The notes under the pieces: generated by a model
Database searches by the model: none
Told to the model about the DNA's origin: nothing
The model's input: the letters and a program-made list of their open reading frames with translations, nothing else
NCBI GenBank assembly: GCA_030062745.1
Contig: CP099851.1
Span: forward strand, 6,015,661 to 6,079,660
Direction of reading: 5' to 3'
DNA length: 64,000 nucleotides
Origin: Capitulum mitella
Taxonomy: Eukaryota; Arthropoda; Thecostraca; Pollicipedomorpha; Pollicipedidae
Program-made: the position numbers and the translations under genes
In this document: positions 34,701 through 47,757 of the stretch, piece after piece
Layout of the letters: each line of letters opens with the position of its first letter
Position numbering within the stretch: the stretch's first letter is position 1

Positions 34701-36991
34701 ACCTGGCACACAAGGTACTCGGGCGTGGAGAGCCGGCATCATTTGCGACCGTCTTCCAGCCGAGCAGTGCGACGCGAGAACGAAACACGAGGCAAGACTG
34801 GTTGTTTCGAGCTCCACGCTGCAGGTCAGGGGCTGGAGGGCGGCATTTCAGTGTCAGAGCGTCCCCTCTATACAGCCGGTTTCCCGCTGATCTGACAGCG
34901 AAGCGCCAGCAGAGCTTCGCACACAGTAAAACAGATGCTGTTCAGCTCGATGACGGATTAAGATTGTGACTGCTTTTATGATGTGTACGCACGATGTGTT
35001 TTTGTGTTCGCATGGTTGTGCGCATTTTCCCTTGCGTTAGTTTGACTCAGGGTCGTAATGGCCTCTGTGCCAAGTGGACAATGCCACGATTGTAATACAA
35101 TATAATACAATACAATGCAGCGCCCCGCAACAGCCCGCGAGAGTCGAGACACGTGTGCCTACGTCGCACGTAAGTCATATGTATCATGGCTATGGCTCGA
35201 CCAAGTTTCCTCCAGTACGGTTATTCGAAATTTCGAATCCGATTACGTTTAACTTGAAGTCTTGCGTTTCACCCGGTGCAGTAGGCCGGGAGCCTGTTGG
35301 ATTTGCCGCGCGATTGGCCTCCTAGTTCCAGGCGATCGCTGATTGGCCAATGCTGCGAAACTGTCATACGATAGGGACCGACAGAAATATCCCAACACCT
35401 TGACAATATTGTCCGATTATGAGACGGCATCCACGGATGACGAAAAGGATCCGATACAAAGAAGAATTCACGCAACTTTCTATTACTACCCTTTGTTATA
35501 TTCGCATAGGTCCAACAGTTCCAGCGGTTCAACATTACAGATTTGTCCTGGCTTTGGAGCTGTCATGACTGGAAGAAATGATGAATATGACAAACGTTTC
35601 GCCTGACAGATCGTTCAGGTTTTCACAGTTTCTATGAGCCCCTTTCGCTCTACTGTCATAGTGCGCTTCCGTGCCATTCTAGTTCTGCCATGCATTTAGG
35701 ATGTAATTTTTTTATCATTTGTGACTGTCGGTACCATCCCTAGGATGACCAAAGACTCCTAAAAATTTACTTTGTATCATAAGGTGTTTTGCAATGCATG
35801 CAAGATTTGCAAATTCTATGAAATTGTTTGCATGTATAGTTCTGCATTGATGAGTTTATTCCCGACCTTGTTTTAGTGTTCTGTATCGGGTTCATGGTGT
35901 TATCGGTTTTGTTGACGTTGTACATCACGGTGCAACACTGCGAAACATTTACCAAACTTATTTTTTTGCAAATGCCTTCTATCATTTGATATTCTTTGGT
36001 TTGTCTTTCTTCCTGTCATTTCAGGTTTTTGTCATTATATCATCGTTCTGACGATCAGAATGGACCTACCTCCGACACGTATCAAGAAAACTGCAAATGT
36101 CGCATATGTATGGCACTGTGCACGTACTACAAAATGTGCAACCCTGAGGATAGCGGATACAAAGTGATACTCATCGCCGCTTCCAACGATTAAAAATGGA
36201 TAAGCTGAAAATATTTTGGAAATGTTGCATATGTTGCGTAATTTTGCAAAGCCCAATACTGGCAATTGTTTCGTCTAGAGAAGTAAACAATATCGTGATC
36301 GTGTTCATGAAATCAAAATCTTTCAAAACAGTCAATTTCCGACCAAAAAATGTACAATGCTGAACATGTTTCAAACCAAAGATACATGATTTAGAGCGCC
36401 TCTGTTCTCCACCTTGTGGACGATGTTGTAAGACACGTGCAAAGGCAAATTTAACGCTGACGACGCTCCGAATGGATAAACTTTACTTCCAAAAACACTG
36501 CCAAGCTCTTGTTATTGGATGCAATACATTTCAATGCGACCATACACCTGGATGTTTCGAAGGCAAGGAATGTGATCTAGGAGTTAAAATGCATCCCGGT
36601 TTAGAAAGACAGGCACCGTTTCAGAGTTCATGTTGGCTAAAATGCGCCCGACTTAAAATGAAGCCAAATATTTTTTCAAGCCAGACACGGTTCATATTCA
36701 CCTGCACCAAATGATCATTTCTGTGCGGACTGTGCTGCAAAAGGACTGTGACCACCAATGCGATCGTTAATGCGTTGTCAAGCATGGCAGTGATGAGTTG
36801 ATGTAGTACAGAAAGTTCAATGCCATTTCACCAAAGCTTATATATGCTGTCTATTTCAACAACACGGACGTATAGTGGTTGCTCATACCAATAGGTGCAA
36901 TGCCCCAAATCAGCATTTTTGATTATCGTGAAACATGGTAAATCTATGTCACTGTATGTAATCACATGCCGTGCAAACATACCTCTATGTT
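31792..36991. other. Intergenic, no gene recognised
   Basis: Apart from the GC-rich patch at 31,800-32,300 I see only short frames. Homopolymer C runs occur near 34,440. Nothing matches other repeats in the window. Confidence 0.45.
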
Positions 36992-38150
36992 TTAACCTAT
37001 TCCCGGAGGGCTGGACGGTATGGCCAACTCCCGGGCAGGGGGGCGGATTCAGTCCCCCCTGAGATCTCGAGAACTACGCATCCGATTTAAGCGAAACAAA
37101 CGGCAATCGATTTGCAATAACGTCAAATGCATTTCTATAGAAACATTTCCAGAATTTTGAAATGGGTGCATACAGGCCAAAATTCAAATGGGGGATGGTT
37201 TTGGACTTGTTATTTGTTATTTATGGACCGATTCTGATGACATTGGCATGAATCGGAAGATTATGGATGGGACTTGAACCATTGGTCATTTGGGATTTAG
37301 AGAAAACTCATAGGCGCCCATAGGGTTTCAAAAATGGTAGGATTAGTTTTTCAAAAATTGAATTAACAAAAAAGTTAAACACCTTTGGATTCTACTAGTC
37401 ATATGATGCCAAAGAAGTGCAAATCACAATGTTTGTATAATGTTAGCATAGGCGGTGCCAGGGACATGAAAAGCGAACTGTCATGGTCATGTTGTTGTCA
37501 TGTCATGGTCATGCTGACCTGAAGAACATGTCATGTCATACTGTTCAGGTCAACTTAAGACCTTTCGCCTGAAATGACCTTCAGTGACCTTAGGGTCACT
37601 TGGAATGATCTTGTGTGCATTTTGTATGGTTTGAAAACGTTTCCAATCATTTCAATATGCTCTATTTCTAAAATTCCGTTTTGCGGCTGTTGTGATATCG
37701 GGCACGCGCATTGACATTTTAGGTCATAGCTCCGCAGATTTGGCATTTGAAAAAATGGCGCCAAAATCATTACTATGAAACCAAATTTTGATTTTTGACT
37801 TTGACCTGACCTTCTGCAGTGGCCTCAGACGAACAAAACTGTATTTGTATGTTGGCCCACTATGTACCTATACATCCATATAAAAATTTAAATTCTATCT
37901 TAAAAATGCTATTGTTGGCAGACATTTTCCTGTTACCCTCAACAGGGTCAAAAATGGCCGGAGGTGCCTCCCAAAAACCTTGTCTGGCACCGCTCCTGAG
38001 TAAAATGGAATTACGAAATTTTGTTGCAATACGTAGAAAAATAACTGGGAAAAGTGACTAAGTTTCGTGAAGCTGCGTCAAAAATCCTGAAATTGGCAAG
38101 CAAAAAACCCGAGGGGGACGGATTCTTCCCCTTGCCGAGAATAGGGTTAA
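36992..38150 (+). mobile_element. TTAA-family-2 non-autonomous DNA element, complete copy
   Basis: The unit begins TTAACCTATTCCCGGAGGG and ends CCGAGAATAGGGTTAA; the reverse complement of the end is TTAACCCTATTCTCGG, so both ends are inverted copies of about 15 bp flanked by TTAA. Subterminal GGGGGCGGATT / GAATCCGTCCCCC sequences are also inverted. A second, interrupted copy lies at 40,064-42,490. The interior has no transposase. It includes a patch of CATGGTCATGT-type short repeats (37,480-37,550) and GACCT/AGGTC words. Confidence 0.8.
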
Positions 38151-40063
38151 AGATAAAGAACATGCTTAAACATTTTATGTCTGTGGCGTTACTATTGTAC
38201 AGTTCTTTTCATAGTTCAGACCAAAATACATCAAGTTGTCTTTTTTTTGAAAAATAATGTGGGTACTACGCTGCAAAAATTACAGAAGCCAGATTTGGGC
38301 TAAATCAAAGATCATTTTTGGGCTAAATCAGATCAAATCTAGTCGAACTCCCAACGGATTTGAGTTTATTACTCCAACTGGCGATTTTTTTTCGACTTTA
38401 TGTCTAGATTGTGATACAGGTAGGTTCTTACTGCGATATGTACAGCTTTTTTCGAAGAAGCCCCATCTCAAATATCCGCGCATATGTTTATGTACCGTGC
38501 AATTTGGATAGTCAGATTCATCACGCCATCGTCCATTTTTTCTTTACTTATAAGTTTTTTTCTTTACTTCTTTCACTCCGCGCCGTTTGACCAATTTCCA
38601 CTTTAACTTCGACTTAAACGTATTTTAGAAATACTTAGAAGTATTTTTGCCCAATATGAGCCCGAAGCCCTATGGCGTTTTAGGCCCTATCGTGGAACTC
38701 CATCAGTCCGCGATGTGCGGCGTTCGCCACACGGCCAAGGCCGATAGTGAGGCAGAATCGCGGATATTAGAGCGATTTTGCCGCTCGTGTAAACCGGGCT
38801 TTAACGAGATGTCGTCGGAGCTTCCCTATGACACTGATGGTGTTTCTTATTAACTTACTGGTAGTGGTTTTCTCATCACTTTCGAGGTCTTCCACCAACC
38901 GTTCGCGGGCTTCTCTCCTCTTGAGTTTGGATCCCTTTGAGAAACCTCTCCACCAACTAGTGCACTTGCCCGTGCACCTGCGCAACTTTACGCGGAATGT
39001 GCTTTATAGGCACGTATCTTTTGAACTAACGCCTGTTTGGACCCCCCAACGTAAGTTCCGTTTCCGTCTCGCGTTGATTTGTGAAATGTCACGGCGTGAC
39101 ACGGATGCACCATTCAAAAAATACTTGAAACGAAATGATTCTTCTTCCGTTCCGAACGAGATGGCATGATCTAGCAGATTTGAGAAGTAATTTACTTTTG
39201 CAACTTTCGCTACTCTGACAACACTGCGAGGGCACCAGAATAAACGTCATCGACACTTTTCGAACCCCGCCTCCACGCAGCTTGCGTTTATGGTCTGGGT
39301 GGCACTAGGAAGGACCTAAACGCATCAGTCCACCCTGCTCTCCCCGAGCGAGACTCCCAGCTCATCGACAGCGCTCGAAATACCCACGCCGACAGCGGAG
39401 AGGAGGGCCAGGAACCTGCCATCGACCACGGGGATAACGCAATATAAAGTCCCAATTTTCTGAGCGTCCCCAGCCGCGGACAATTAACTGCGGAGATAGT
39501 ATCGAACGGGGATCCGTAGGGCTGGCGGTGAGGTGATCGAGCTACCGCTTGGCGTCCAGCGCGATGGCGCAGGCCCAACCGACCAATCACCGACCAGGGC
39601 TAGAGAAGCGAGAGCGAACCTCATTTTTCATGCTCCAAAGTGAGTGTTGTTGGATTGAAATTGGGTGTGCAGCAGGGGGCAGCTGGCCATTATTTTTTCT
39701 TAATTTAACATTGACCCTATGGGTGATGACTGGAAAGAATTAACCCCAAACGCTCCTTTACCCCTTCCCCCCAACGTCCCTCACCTCCGTAGGAGTCCCG
39801 GCGCCCTGGTTCGGTATGTTTAATAGCATTCAGTCCAGAAATCTGGAACATTTAGCTTAATCTCCGATAGTACGGGTGGTGGAGTTTCTTGAGGTTTTTC
39901 ACAACCTGGCCCAGAACGACGGCTCCGACCGCTCTGTTTTTACATATTGCCTGAAAATCTGAGGTCGGAATCTAGACATGTCGCTGACCTATGATCACCT
40001 TCTCAAGGATCTGCCCTGGAGAAATAATGTTACGGCGACGGTCTTCACCGGATAGCAAACGTT
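38151..40063. other. Intergenic, no gene recognised
   Basis: A 100-codon minus-strand frame at 39,590-39,288 is the longest without repeat similarity; I see no domain in it. Nothing else stands out. Confidence 0.45.
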
Positions 40064-42490
40064 TTAACCCTGTCACCGTAAGCATAATGCTAGGGCTCAT
40101 TCCCGTATGGGGACGGGGGCTCATCGTTCCCCCCACCCCCAGGTCTCGAGAATTTGCCTGAGAAAATACCCTTCCGATTTCATCGCAGCAAACGCCAATC
40201 GATTCCCTATGACGCAAACTGCATTTTTGTGTAGAAAATTTGGAAATCTTGAAAGGGGGCAAAAAATCATAAAAAGAATGTTTTTTACTTACTTTAACAC
40301 CTCTTTTAATGGACCGATTTTGAAGTAATTGGCTTAAATCGAGAGACAATCCATAGAACTTTTCCCTTTGGTCCATATGTCTGAAATTTAAGAACATTCA
40401 CCGCAGGTAAGTGACTGGGCTGCTCTTAAAGGCCAAGATACTAGCACTGGACGGCAGGCGTACGTTTGATGGCAGTACGTTCCACATGCGCGTCGCTCGG
40501 AAAACAAACGATCGACGCGCTAACTCGGTGCGCACTCGCTGGAGCTGCAGGGACATGAAACACAAAAACTGCAGGAGGAACTGTCATAATCAGATGTTTA
40601 TCAGGTCATCTTATGACTTTTGGCCTTGAATGACCTCAGATGGCCTCAGAGCCCTATGGAATGAATTTAAGTTCATTTCAGTGTTTAAAAATGTTTGCAG
40701 CGATATGAGCCGACTACATTTCTAAAAGTCTCGTTTACGGCAGTCGTGGTAAAGGGGACATGGACGTGGACGTGACATGGACGTAGACGTGACATGGACG
40801 TGCGAGGACATTTTAGGTCAGATGTCATGTCTGAGTCGTATGACCTGACCTGGTATCGATCAGAAAGGTGAGACGCAGATAGGGAGCACTGTTCTCAGTC
40901 GTGTTTAATCCTGACTTTGCATTTTAATAATTAGCACTTAATCGTTTACAAAAAAAATTGGCTTTTAACCTCGACCAGATTTTTCAACCTGTCCCCTACT
41001 GGGGAGACGGTTGACCCCCCTATGGTTTTGCTAGGATTGCGAGAGAACGAACAAACACAGCGCCATGAAACTTGGTGTACCCTTTGCTTGACCATTTTTA
41101 CACCCTATGTCAAAGTTTTTATCTCAGGTCTGGTCAGATATCTGACCTAGATCAGGTCAAAGGGACCTATGTCCAAAAAAGTTTAGCTCCATGTAACTTT
41201 TGTCGGAAAACAAGATATTGCAATAATACTTTCAGGGATTAGTCATCTTGATAGATGCAACAAATCTGCTATCTCAGATTTGTCGGAAAGTTCGGGTCAT
41301 TGACCTAAGGTCAAACTCATTTTAAGAACTGTGTTTTTTTTTCGGAAATTGGCGGAATATTCCATAACATTTTTAGTGTGGAGTAAAGCAGACATCTAGT
41401 TACTGTCATTGGGAAAAGTGTCAATGACTTCCAGCCATTGACCTGGGGTCAGGTCAAGAATAACTGTTGTGAGCCAAAATGTATCACCGCCAAAATCAGC
41501 GATGAATTATTCAGAATGAGCAGAAAATGGTAGAACTGGCTTGCACAGACGTAAATAAGACCAGGAACCTCAAAACGTTTTGGAAATAAACAGGCACTCG
41601 CGAATAAGCCTCCACCAATTGTGCACATTGGTAACTAATGGATTTTTGCAAAATTTAAGCCTGAAAAACCATCACAAGAACCACTAAGATCAATAAATCT
41701 TACATGGATAGCCTTATGTCGCGAAAGTAAAGGGACGCTAAAATTAGTTCACGTTAATTTCTTACTGCGTACGGCTGCGGCGCACGCCGACAACCGGCGT
41801 GAAAATTGCCGTGTCTTTAACTCGACTTTTCGGCGTATATATTCAACAAATCTGAGCCATCAGACATGTATCGGCTTCTGCGGACCTTTAATTGTGCGTG
41901 GGTGCCTTCACCTATGCATTATTAGTCACAGCCCATGAGATTCAGGCCGTTTCTCGGTCTCGTGCAGTCGGTTATGAGGATACATAACAGGACGTAAATT
42001 GCTACATATTATTTAAAACTAAAAATGAGACCAGTTTCCAGCTTCACTCGTCACAGGCTTTCCAACGGTGTGCTTATTTTTATCGTGGGACCAACCGTTC
42101 GTGAGGTAGAGGGGGCGGTCAACCGCCCCCCCCCCAGTCGGGCGTGATCGTCGTCGACCGACGGTCGTGCGCGGGTTAAAATGATATCAAGTGAACAAAA
42201 ATAGTCCTATGTTTTTGCCTGCTTATTCACTATTAGAAAGTTTTAAGCTCCTTCTTAAAAACTGCATTTTTGGCAATCATTTTTTTCTTTAATAGTGCCA
42301 AACATGGCACGAGATGCCTCCCAAAAAACTTGGCCTGGCTTTGCCCCTGAAAAATACAGCGATGCGAATTCGGCATAATACGTAGGAAGAATACATACGA
42401 AAAGTCGCCAAGTTCCGCAAAGTTGCTTTAAAAAAACCCGCATTTGACGAGCATAAAAAAGGGTCGGACTTCTGACCCCCCCCAAAAAAA
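40064..42490 (+). mobile_element. TTAA-family-2 element, second copy, split by an insertion
   Basis: The left part (40,064-40,983) starts TTAACCCTGTCACCG and follows the family-2 copy at 37.0 kb through the 'caatcgatt' and GACCTCAGATGGCCTCAG regions, with extra sequence near 40,400-40,550. The right part (42,180-42,490) resumes with cctcccaaaaaacttggcctgg and aaaacccgcatttgacg, matching 37,970-38,120 of the intact copy, then is lost in a C/A run before reaching a TTAA end. Between the two parts sits a complete reverse-oriented family-1 element. A short GACATGGACGTG tandem is at 40,755-40,805. Confidence 0.75.
40984..42179 (-). mobile_element. TTAA-family-1 element, copy D, nested in family 2
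   Basis: The reverse-oriented unit runs from TCAACCTGTCCCC (the TTAA now TCAA) to GGTCGTGCGCGGGTTAA. All internal landmarks of copies A-C are present in reverse order. It interrupts a family-2 element, so family 1 was active later, at least here. The conserved frame of copies A and B is broken here by a stop after EIQAVSRSRAVGYED. Confidence 0.8.
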
Positions 42491-43629
42491 AACATCACTG
42501 GAATGAGATTTTCCGGGACTCAGTCTTACTAAATCATACATGGGTATCAACGATGATGCCAGTGACCTCCGCGCCATAACCGTTACTTGGGTCGAAGTCA
42601 TCATAGGTTAAAATAATGGATTGATGTCAGGTGCCTTTATTGATCTTTTGTCCACCTCAGAGGGGTCATGGTGTAATCTGAAACATTCATTTGCTAAAAA
42701 AGAGCTTTAGCCTTTCTTCATCTTAGACGCCGGCTTTCGGTTACAACTGGAAGCCGGTTTCAGAAGCTAGAGACACGATATTTTGGGGGTAAGGTAGGTT
42801 TATAGAGATTTACAATGTCTGACACGTTAATGACCTTAGGTGGATGTCGCCAAGGTCAAATCGGGTCATTTTTGGACGCTGTCTTTTTGAACACCGCGCA
42901 GGCCATTCCGCACTGCTTTTCGAACAAAGCAGGAAAACGGCATGTGTTAGAGCCTTGAGATTTGGAGTACAATGTCCATATATTTGACATTTTGAGTGAA
43001 GATTTCGGGTCGAGGTCATGTCAGGTCATTGACCCATGACGTCATTTCTTTTATTTTTCGTAGATCAGATTTCGAACAACGCGGGATACTGGTGTTGTTT
43101 GATCGTGAATAAAAGCGCTAAACGCATCATTTAGCGTATTTTTGGTGAAGAGAGCCAACATCAGTACGTTCAGCCACCTCCAAGATTCACTGACCTACGC
43201 AAGGTCAAAGAAAATAAAACAAGGTCGTTGACCTTGGATGAAGTTTTTGACCCAAGTTAAGTTCTACGTGAACTGTTTGCATTGCAAACATGTTTTTATT
43301 AGGTACTTTGAATGCATATTTCATATAAGCCAACATGTTGCAAAGCAAATCCGAATTCGGTAACAAATTGGTTGGCCTTGACCTTTGATGGCTTTGACCT
43401 TTACTGTTCATGGCTTTGGTCTTGGTACATCAGTCACCTTCAGTTATCTCCGAACGACGTCGGCTGATAATGTTCAAACGGTAATCTTACGTAGAATGCT
43501 CGTCCTCTCGCAAAGTTCCCATTTGTCTGCGATCACCGTTATTTTCGTTATGTTTGCTCGACTTCAAATACTTCAGACTTCAAAAATGTCCGGCCCACTT
43601 TCGATTCCTTTGCATCAATCGACAATTTG
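42491..43629. other. Non-coding, rich in GACCT/AGGTCA words
   Basis: No gene is seen. Many AGGTCA or TGACC words occur (42,830-43,400), similar in texture to the interior of the TTAA elements, suggesting an old, unrecognised relative. Confidence 0.4.
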
Positions 43630-44851
43630 TTAACCCGCGCACGACCGTCGGACGGCGACGATCACGCCAGACTGGGGGGGGGGGCAGCTGACCGTTCCCC
43701 TCTAACTCACGAACGGTTGGTCGCACGATCAAAAATAAGCACGCCATTGGAAAGCTTGTGACGAGTAGAGATCGAAACTGGTCTAATTCTTTAGTTTCAG
43801 ACAATATGTAAACAATTTACGTCCTGTATATGTTTTCTCATAACCGACTGCATGAGACCGAGAAACGGCCTGAATCTCAAGGGCTGTGATTAATAGCGCA
43901 TAGGTAAAGGCACCAGCGCACAGGTAGAGGTCTGCAAATGCCGATACACATCTAATTTCTCAGATTTGTTGAATATATACGCCGACACGTTGAGTTAAAG
44001 ACAAGGCAATTTTCACGCCGGCTGTCGGTGTGCGCCGCAGCCGTACGCAGTAAGAAATTGACGGGAACTAATTTTAGCGTTCCTTCATTTTCGCAACATT
44101 AGCCTATCAATGTACATTTCATTGATCTTAGTGATTCTTGTGATGCTTTTTCATGCTTAAATTTTGGAAAAACTCATTAGTTACCAATCTACACAATTGG
44201 CGGAGCTTTATTCGCGAGAGTTTGTTTGTTTCCAAAATATGCTATTTCTTCAAACTTTTTGAGGTTCTTGATATTACTTACGCCTGTGCAAGCCAGTTCT
44301 GCCATTTTCTACCCATTCTGAATAATTCATCGCTGCTTTTGACGGTGATACATTTTGGCTCACAACAGTTGTTCGTGACCTGGCCTCAGGTCAATGACTG
44401 GAAGTCATTGTTACTTTGCCAAATGACGGTAACTAGATGTCTGCTTCACTCCAAACTCAAATGTTATGAAATATTCCGTTAATTTCCGAAAAAAACGACA
44501 TGTCTTAAAAAATGGGCTTGACCTTAAGACAATGAACCGGAAAATTCCGACAAATCTGAGATAGCAGATTTGTTGCATTTATCAAGCTCACTAATCCCTG
44601 AAAATATTATTGAATTATCTTGTTTTGCGAAAAAGTTACAGGGCGCTAAACTTTTTTGGGCATAGGTCCGTTTGGCCTGACCTAGTTCAAGCACCTGACC
44701 TAACCTGAGGTCAAAACGTTGACACAAGGTGCAAAAATGATGAAACAAAAGGTACACAAAGTTTCGTGACTCTGTATTTGTTCGTTCTCTTGCAATCTTA
44801 GAAAAACCTCAGGGGGGACGGTCAACTGCTCCTCCATCGGGGTCGGGTTAA
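43630..44851 (+). mobile_element. TTAA-family-1 non-autonomous DNA element, copy C
   Basis: The unit begins TTAACCCGCGCACGACC and ends GGGGTCGGGTTAA with TTAA at both borders. It is collinear with copies A and B. The left-side minus frame is broken by substitutions. The interval after it (44,852-45,834) has no gene but again carries scattered AGGTCA words. Confidence 0.8.
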
Positions 44852-45834
44852 ATTTTCATAAACATCAGAAAGCACCAGCGACCAGCTTCGACCCGTTACT
44901 GAGATTTTCAAGAACACGTGGGGGGGGCACAAAGTGCTTTCCCTTCCAGTGCGCGTGTTACATTCAAACAAGAACGCGAGGTATTCAGAACTCATCTTGC
45001 TGTGTTCGTTCACTAAGTCTGAATTCCTGTTATTTGACTGTTTTTGCAAAGGAATGGAGACGCGAGAAAAGGTGGGAATGAGCGAGATGTTTCGAATCAA
45101 TTTATTCCTGCAACTCCATATGCTAAATATTTTGTTTCCAAAAACCAAGACAGCTGCTCTCTCCTGTTCGTTAACGGCACTGAAATACTCAAACTTAAGC
45201 TTTCTCGACACGTTGACCCTAGCCAGACGCAAAACATTTCCCCTACGTGTTCGACGAAAGGGTATTATCACCACCACCTCCTCCCTGTCTCTTTTTGATT
45301 CTAATGACCTTTGCCGTTTTCACCGTGGCTGCGTTAGTTTTATGGGTAAAGGGTCTCCAAGCCATACCTTCGTAGTAACTTAATGTTAAAATTGATAAAC
45401 GCATGCATTTAGTGATAGTTTTCGTAGTTCAGGGTCAAGGCCAGATCAGCGAGAAGCCAAGCGTTATTACCTATGATATGTGGATATTGTCAAAAACCGT
45501 GCTTTGCTCCCGAAAAATATAATTCTGATCATCGCGGGGTAAAAATAGTCACCGGTACTGGGATCAGGCCCGAAAACTACTCTAGAACCTCTTCAAATGT
45601 ATTTTAAGGTCACGAGGCTAGGGACATCACTTGATCTAGGGAAAGGTCACTGACCTCTCAAACCCAGCAACATCGTCAAGCATGCACTGAAACAGTCATG
45701 GGTCGAAAACTGGGCCAATATCTTTTCAGTCCCGGAGAGGTAAGCCAAAACGTAGTACAGGTTTCAGAAAGTCGACTTTTCAGGTTTCGAGAATGACGTC
45801 ATATGTCGGTGGCCTGATATGACCTCAGACCAGG

Positions 45835-46105
45835 CACGTAACCAGGACTCCTCTCAGGGGAGGGGGGGGGGGCAAATGTCAAATGTTGCCATATTGCGCT
45901 GCCATATGACAAAGTTAATAGAAAAAAGCAGCAATTTTAGCGTGATTAACCTCACATTTAATGCACAGAAATACGTATAATGTTTGTTTTTGCAACATAT
46001 ACATGATCACTATTCCGTATTTGTACTAAATCACTATATATCTAGTGTCGACTGCTTGGCTCAGAGGGGCCATGGACCCCAAGGCCCCCTTTGGCTACAT
46101 CGCTT
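45835..46105 (+). mobile_element. Short dispersed repeat, MITE-like, copy 2
   Basis: This matches 20,630-20,835: CACGTAACCAGGACTCCTC at the left, 'catgatcactattccgtat' and 'ctatatatctagtgtcgac' inside, and GGCTACATCGCTTCTGCC at the right. A 60 bp AT-rich segment in the middle is absent from the other copy. An overlapping plus-strand open frame (45,984-46,415) is largely this repeat and not a gene. 46,106-47,757 contains no recognisable exon and is AT-richer than the flanks; it may be 5' flank of the next gene. Confidence 0.65.
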
Positions 46106-47757
46106 CTGCCTCAGACCTAGTAATAATTTGGGCAAAAGGCGTACAAAAGACGCCGTTATACCTAAACCAGACAATTGCTGCGCATTTTATGGGGATGGCA
46201 AGCTCCCGTCCGCCGAGGATTTAAATGCCATTTTTCCTTTCAGCTGTCTTTTACTGTCCGTTACCCCTAACTTAGATAATACTGCGCATCTTAGACAAAT
46301 CCCTGGCGCGGCGCGGCGCGGCTCTTATGCCGTTTCGAGTTGTGAGACGAATAGCGATCTGCTGTGGCGATTTGTCTGCGTCTTTTCTTTTGTAAGGATC
46401 TTCCTAATCACCTGAGTAGATAGACTCGAGCTCTCTCGTGGTGACACGGGGTCGTGTGTACCGTGTGGTGCGGACTGAACACCGGACGATTGAGCCTAAG
46501 TGGTTGTGCTCCCTAACCCAAATCAACAACCCATCTTCTGCGAGGTGCATTTTGCGATCAGTTCTGGAAATACCGACAAAAACATTGGATGATGCTGGCT
46601 TTATAGCTCCTGTGTTTCATTTTGAATGTGTAACCCAGTTGTATAGTTATATTAACCATTCAAAGTTGAGTACTGAATCATGAGATGTCATACTTTTTTT
46701 GTTGTCTATGCTGTGTTATTATAATGTTTAAACATGGAATATTGGGGTATAAAGGGTACATGATAAGGTTGTTCCAAAGCATGCATCAATATAAAGGTTT
46801 GGTGTTATAAGCAACTCAGATATTGTGGTGTATTTTAATTGCTTCCATCAGTGGGGTTGGGGTCACCTTATTGTCATGTTAGTGGCATCATTGATCAGAG
46901 ACCCTAGAAATGAAGGTATCTCAAGTCATGCCAGAATATTTTGGCTTTTTATCACCATTTTTGGTCAAAATATCTGGTCATTTATTATTGCCTGTTACAT
47001 AAAAACGTCATTAAAGACATGTGATAAAGCCTACATAGGAAAAGTATACTAGTGACTGATAGGTTTTATTAGGTTTTGTTTTTTTCATTGAGTTGTTTCT
47101 GATGTAGGTGAACTTTGTGGAAGGTATGTTGGTGCTGCTGCAGGTGATGGTTACCCTGCCATATTGCAGAAGAAATGAATGTAGAAGACATCTGTAGGCT
47201 TGAACCACTTCTATTTTGAAAGAAGCTTTGCATCTAGTTCAGGAAATAGTAATTGCTTTTGGATGTTTGTGAGTTTTGCATCATTGAATGATGTATAACT
47301 GTTCCTGTTTTCATTTCTGTGGCAAGAAATGTTGCAGTTTTACTTGTGTGTCAAAGATACAAAACCTAATATGTGAGATCCCATGCTAATGTATGCATGT
47401 TCAAACATTTTCATGCAGTTATGTGATAAGGTTAATTATTGTTTCATTTTTGAAGCTGCTTTCTATACATTTTGTGGGAATTTTTGTGCATTTTTGGGTA
47501 GAGATGCATTGTTTAGCATTTTAACAGTGGCTATAAATGTATTTGTGCTACTGATGTAGGTAGTGAGCTAGTGCTATGTTATTGCTTAGAAAAGTGTAGT
47601 GTGCATACATAATAACATAACTTATTACAGATCACACTGGGCTACTTTGATTTTGTGGCCAAGTTAGCCACTGCAGATGCTGCAGAAGGCTAATGCCAGG
47701 CTTTATTGCCAGATCTGCTGCAGAACAGCATTCTTCACCTGGTGTACATTGCCCACC

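Noticed and set aside
39288-39590. 100-codon minus-strand frame
   Set aside because: No recognisable motif on either strand; left unannotated.
45984-46415. 143-codon plus-strand frame
   Set aside because: Its first third is the MITE-like repeat shared with 20.7 kb, and the rest has no domain.
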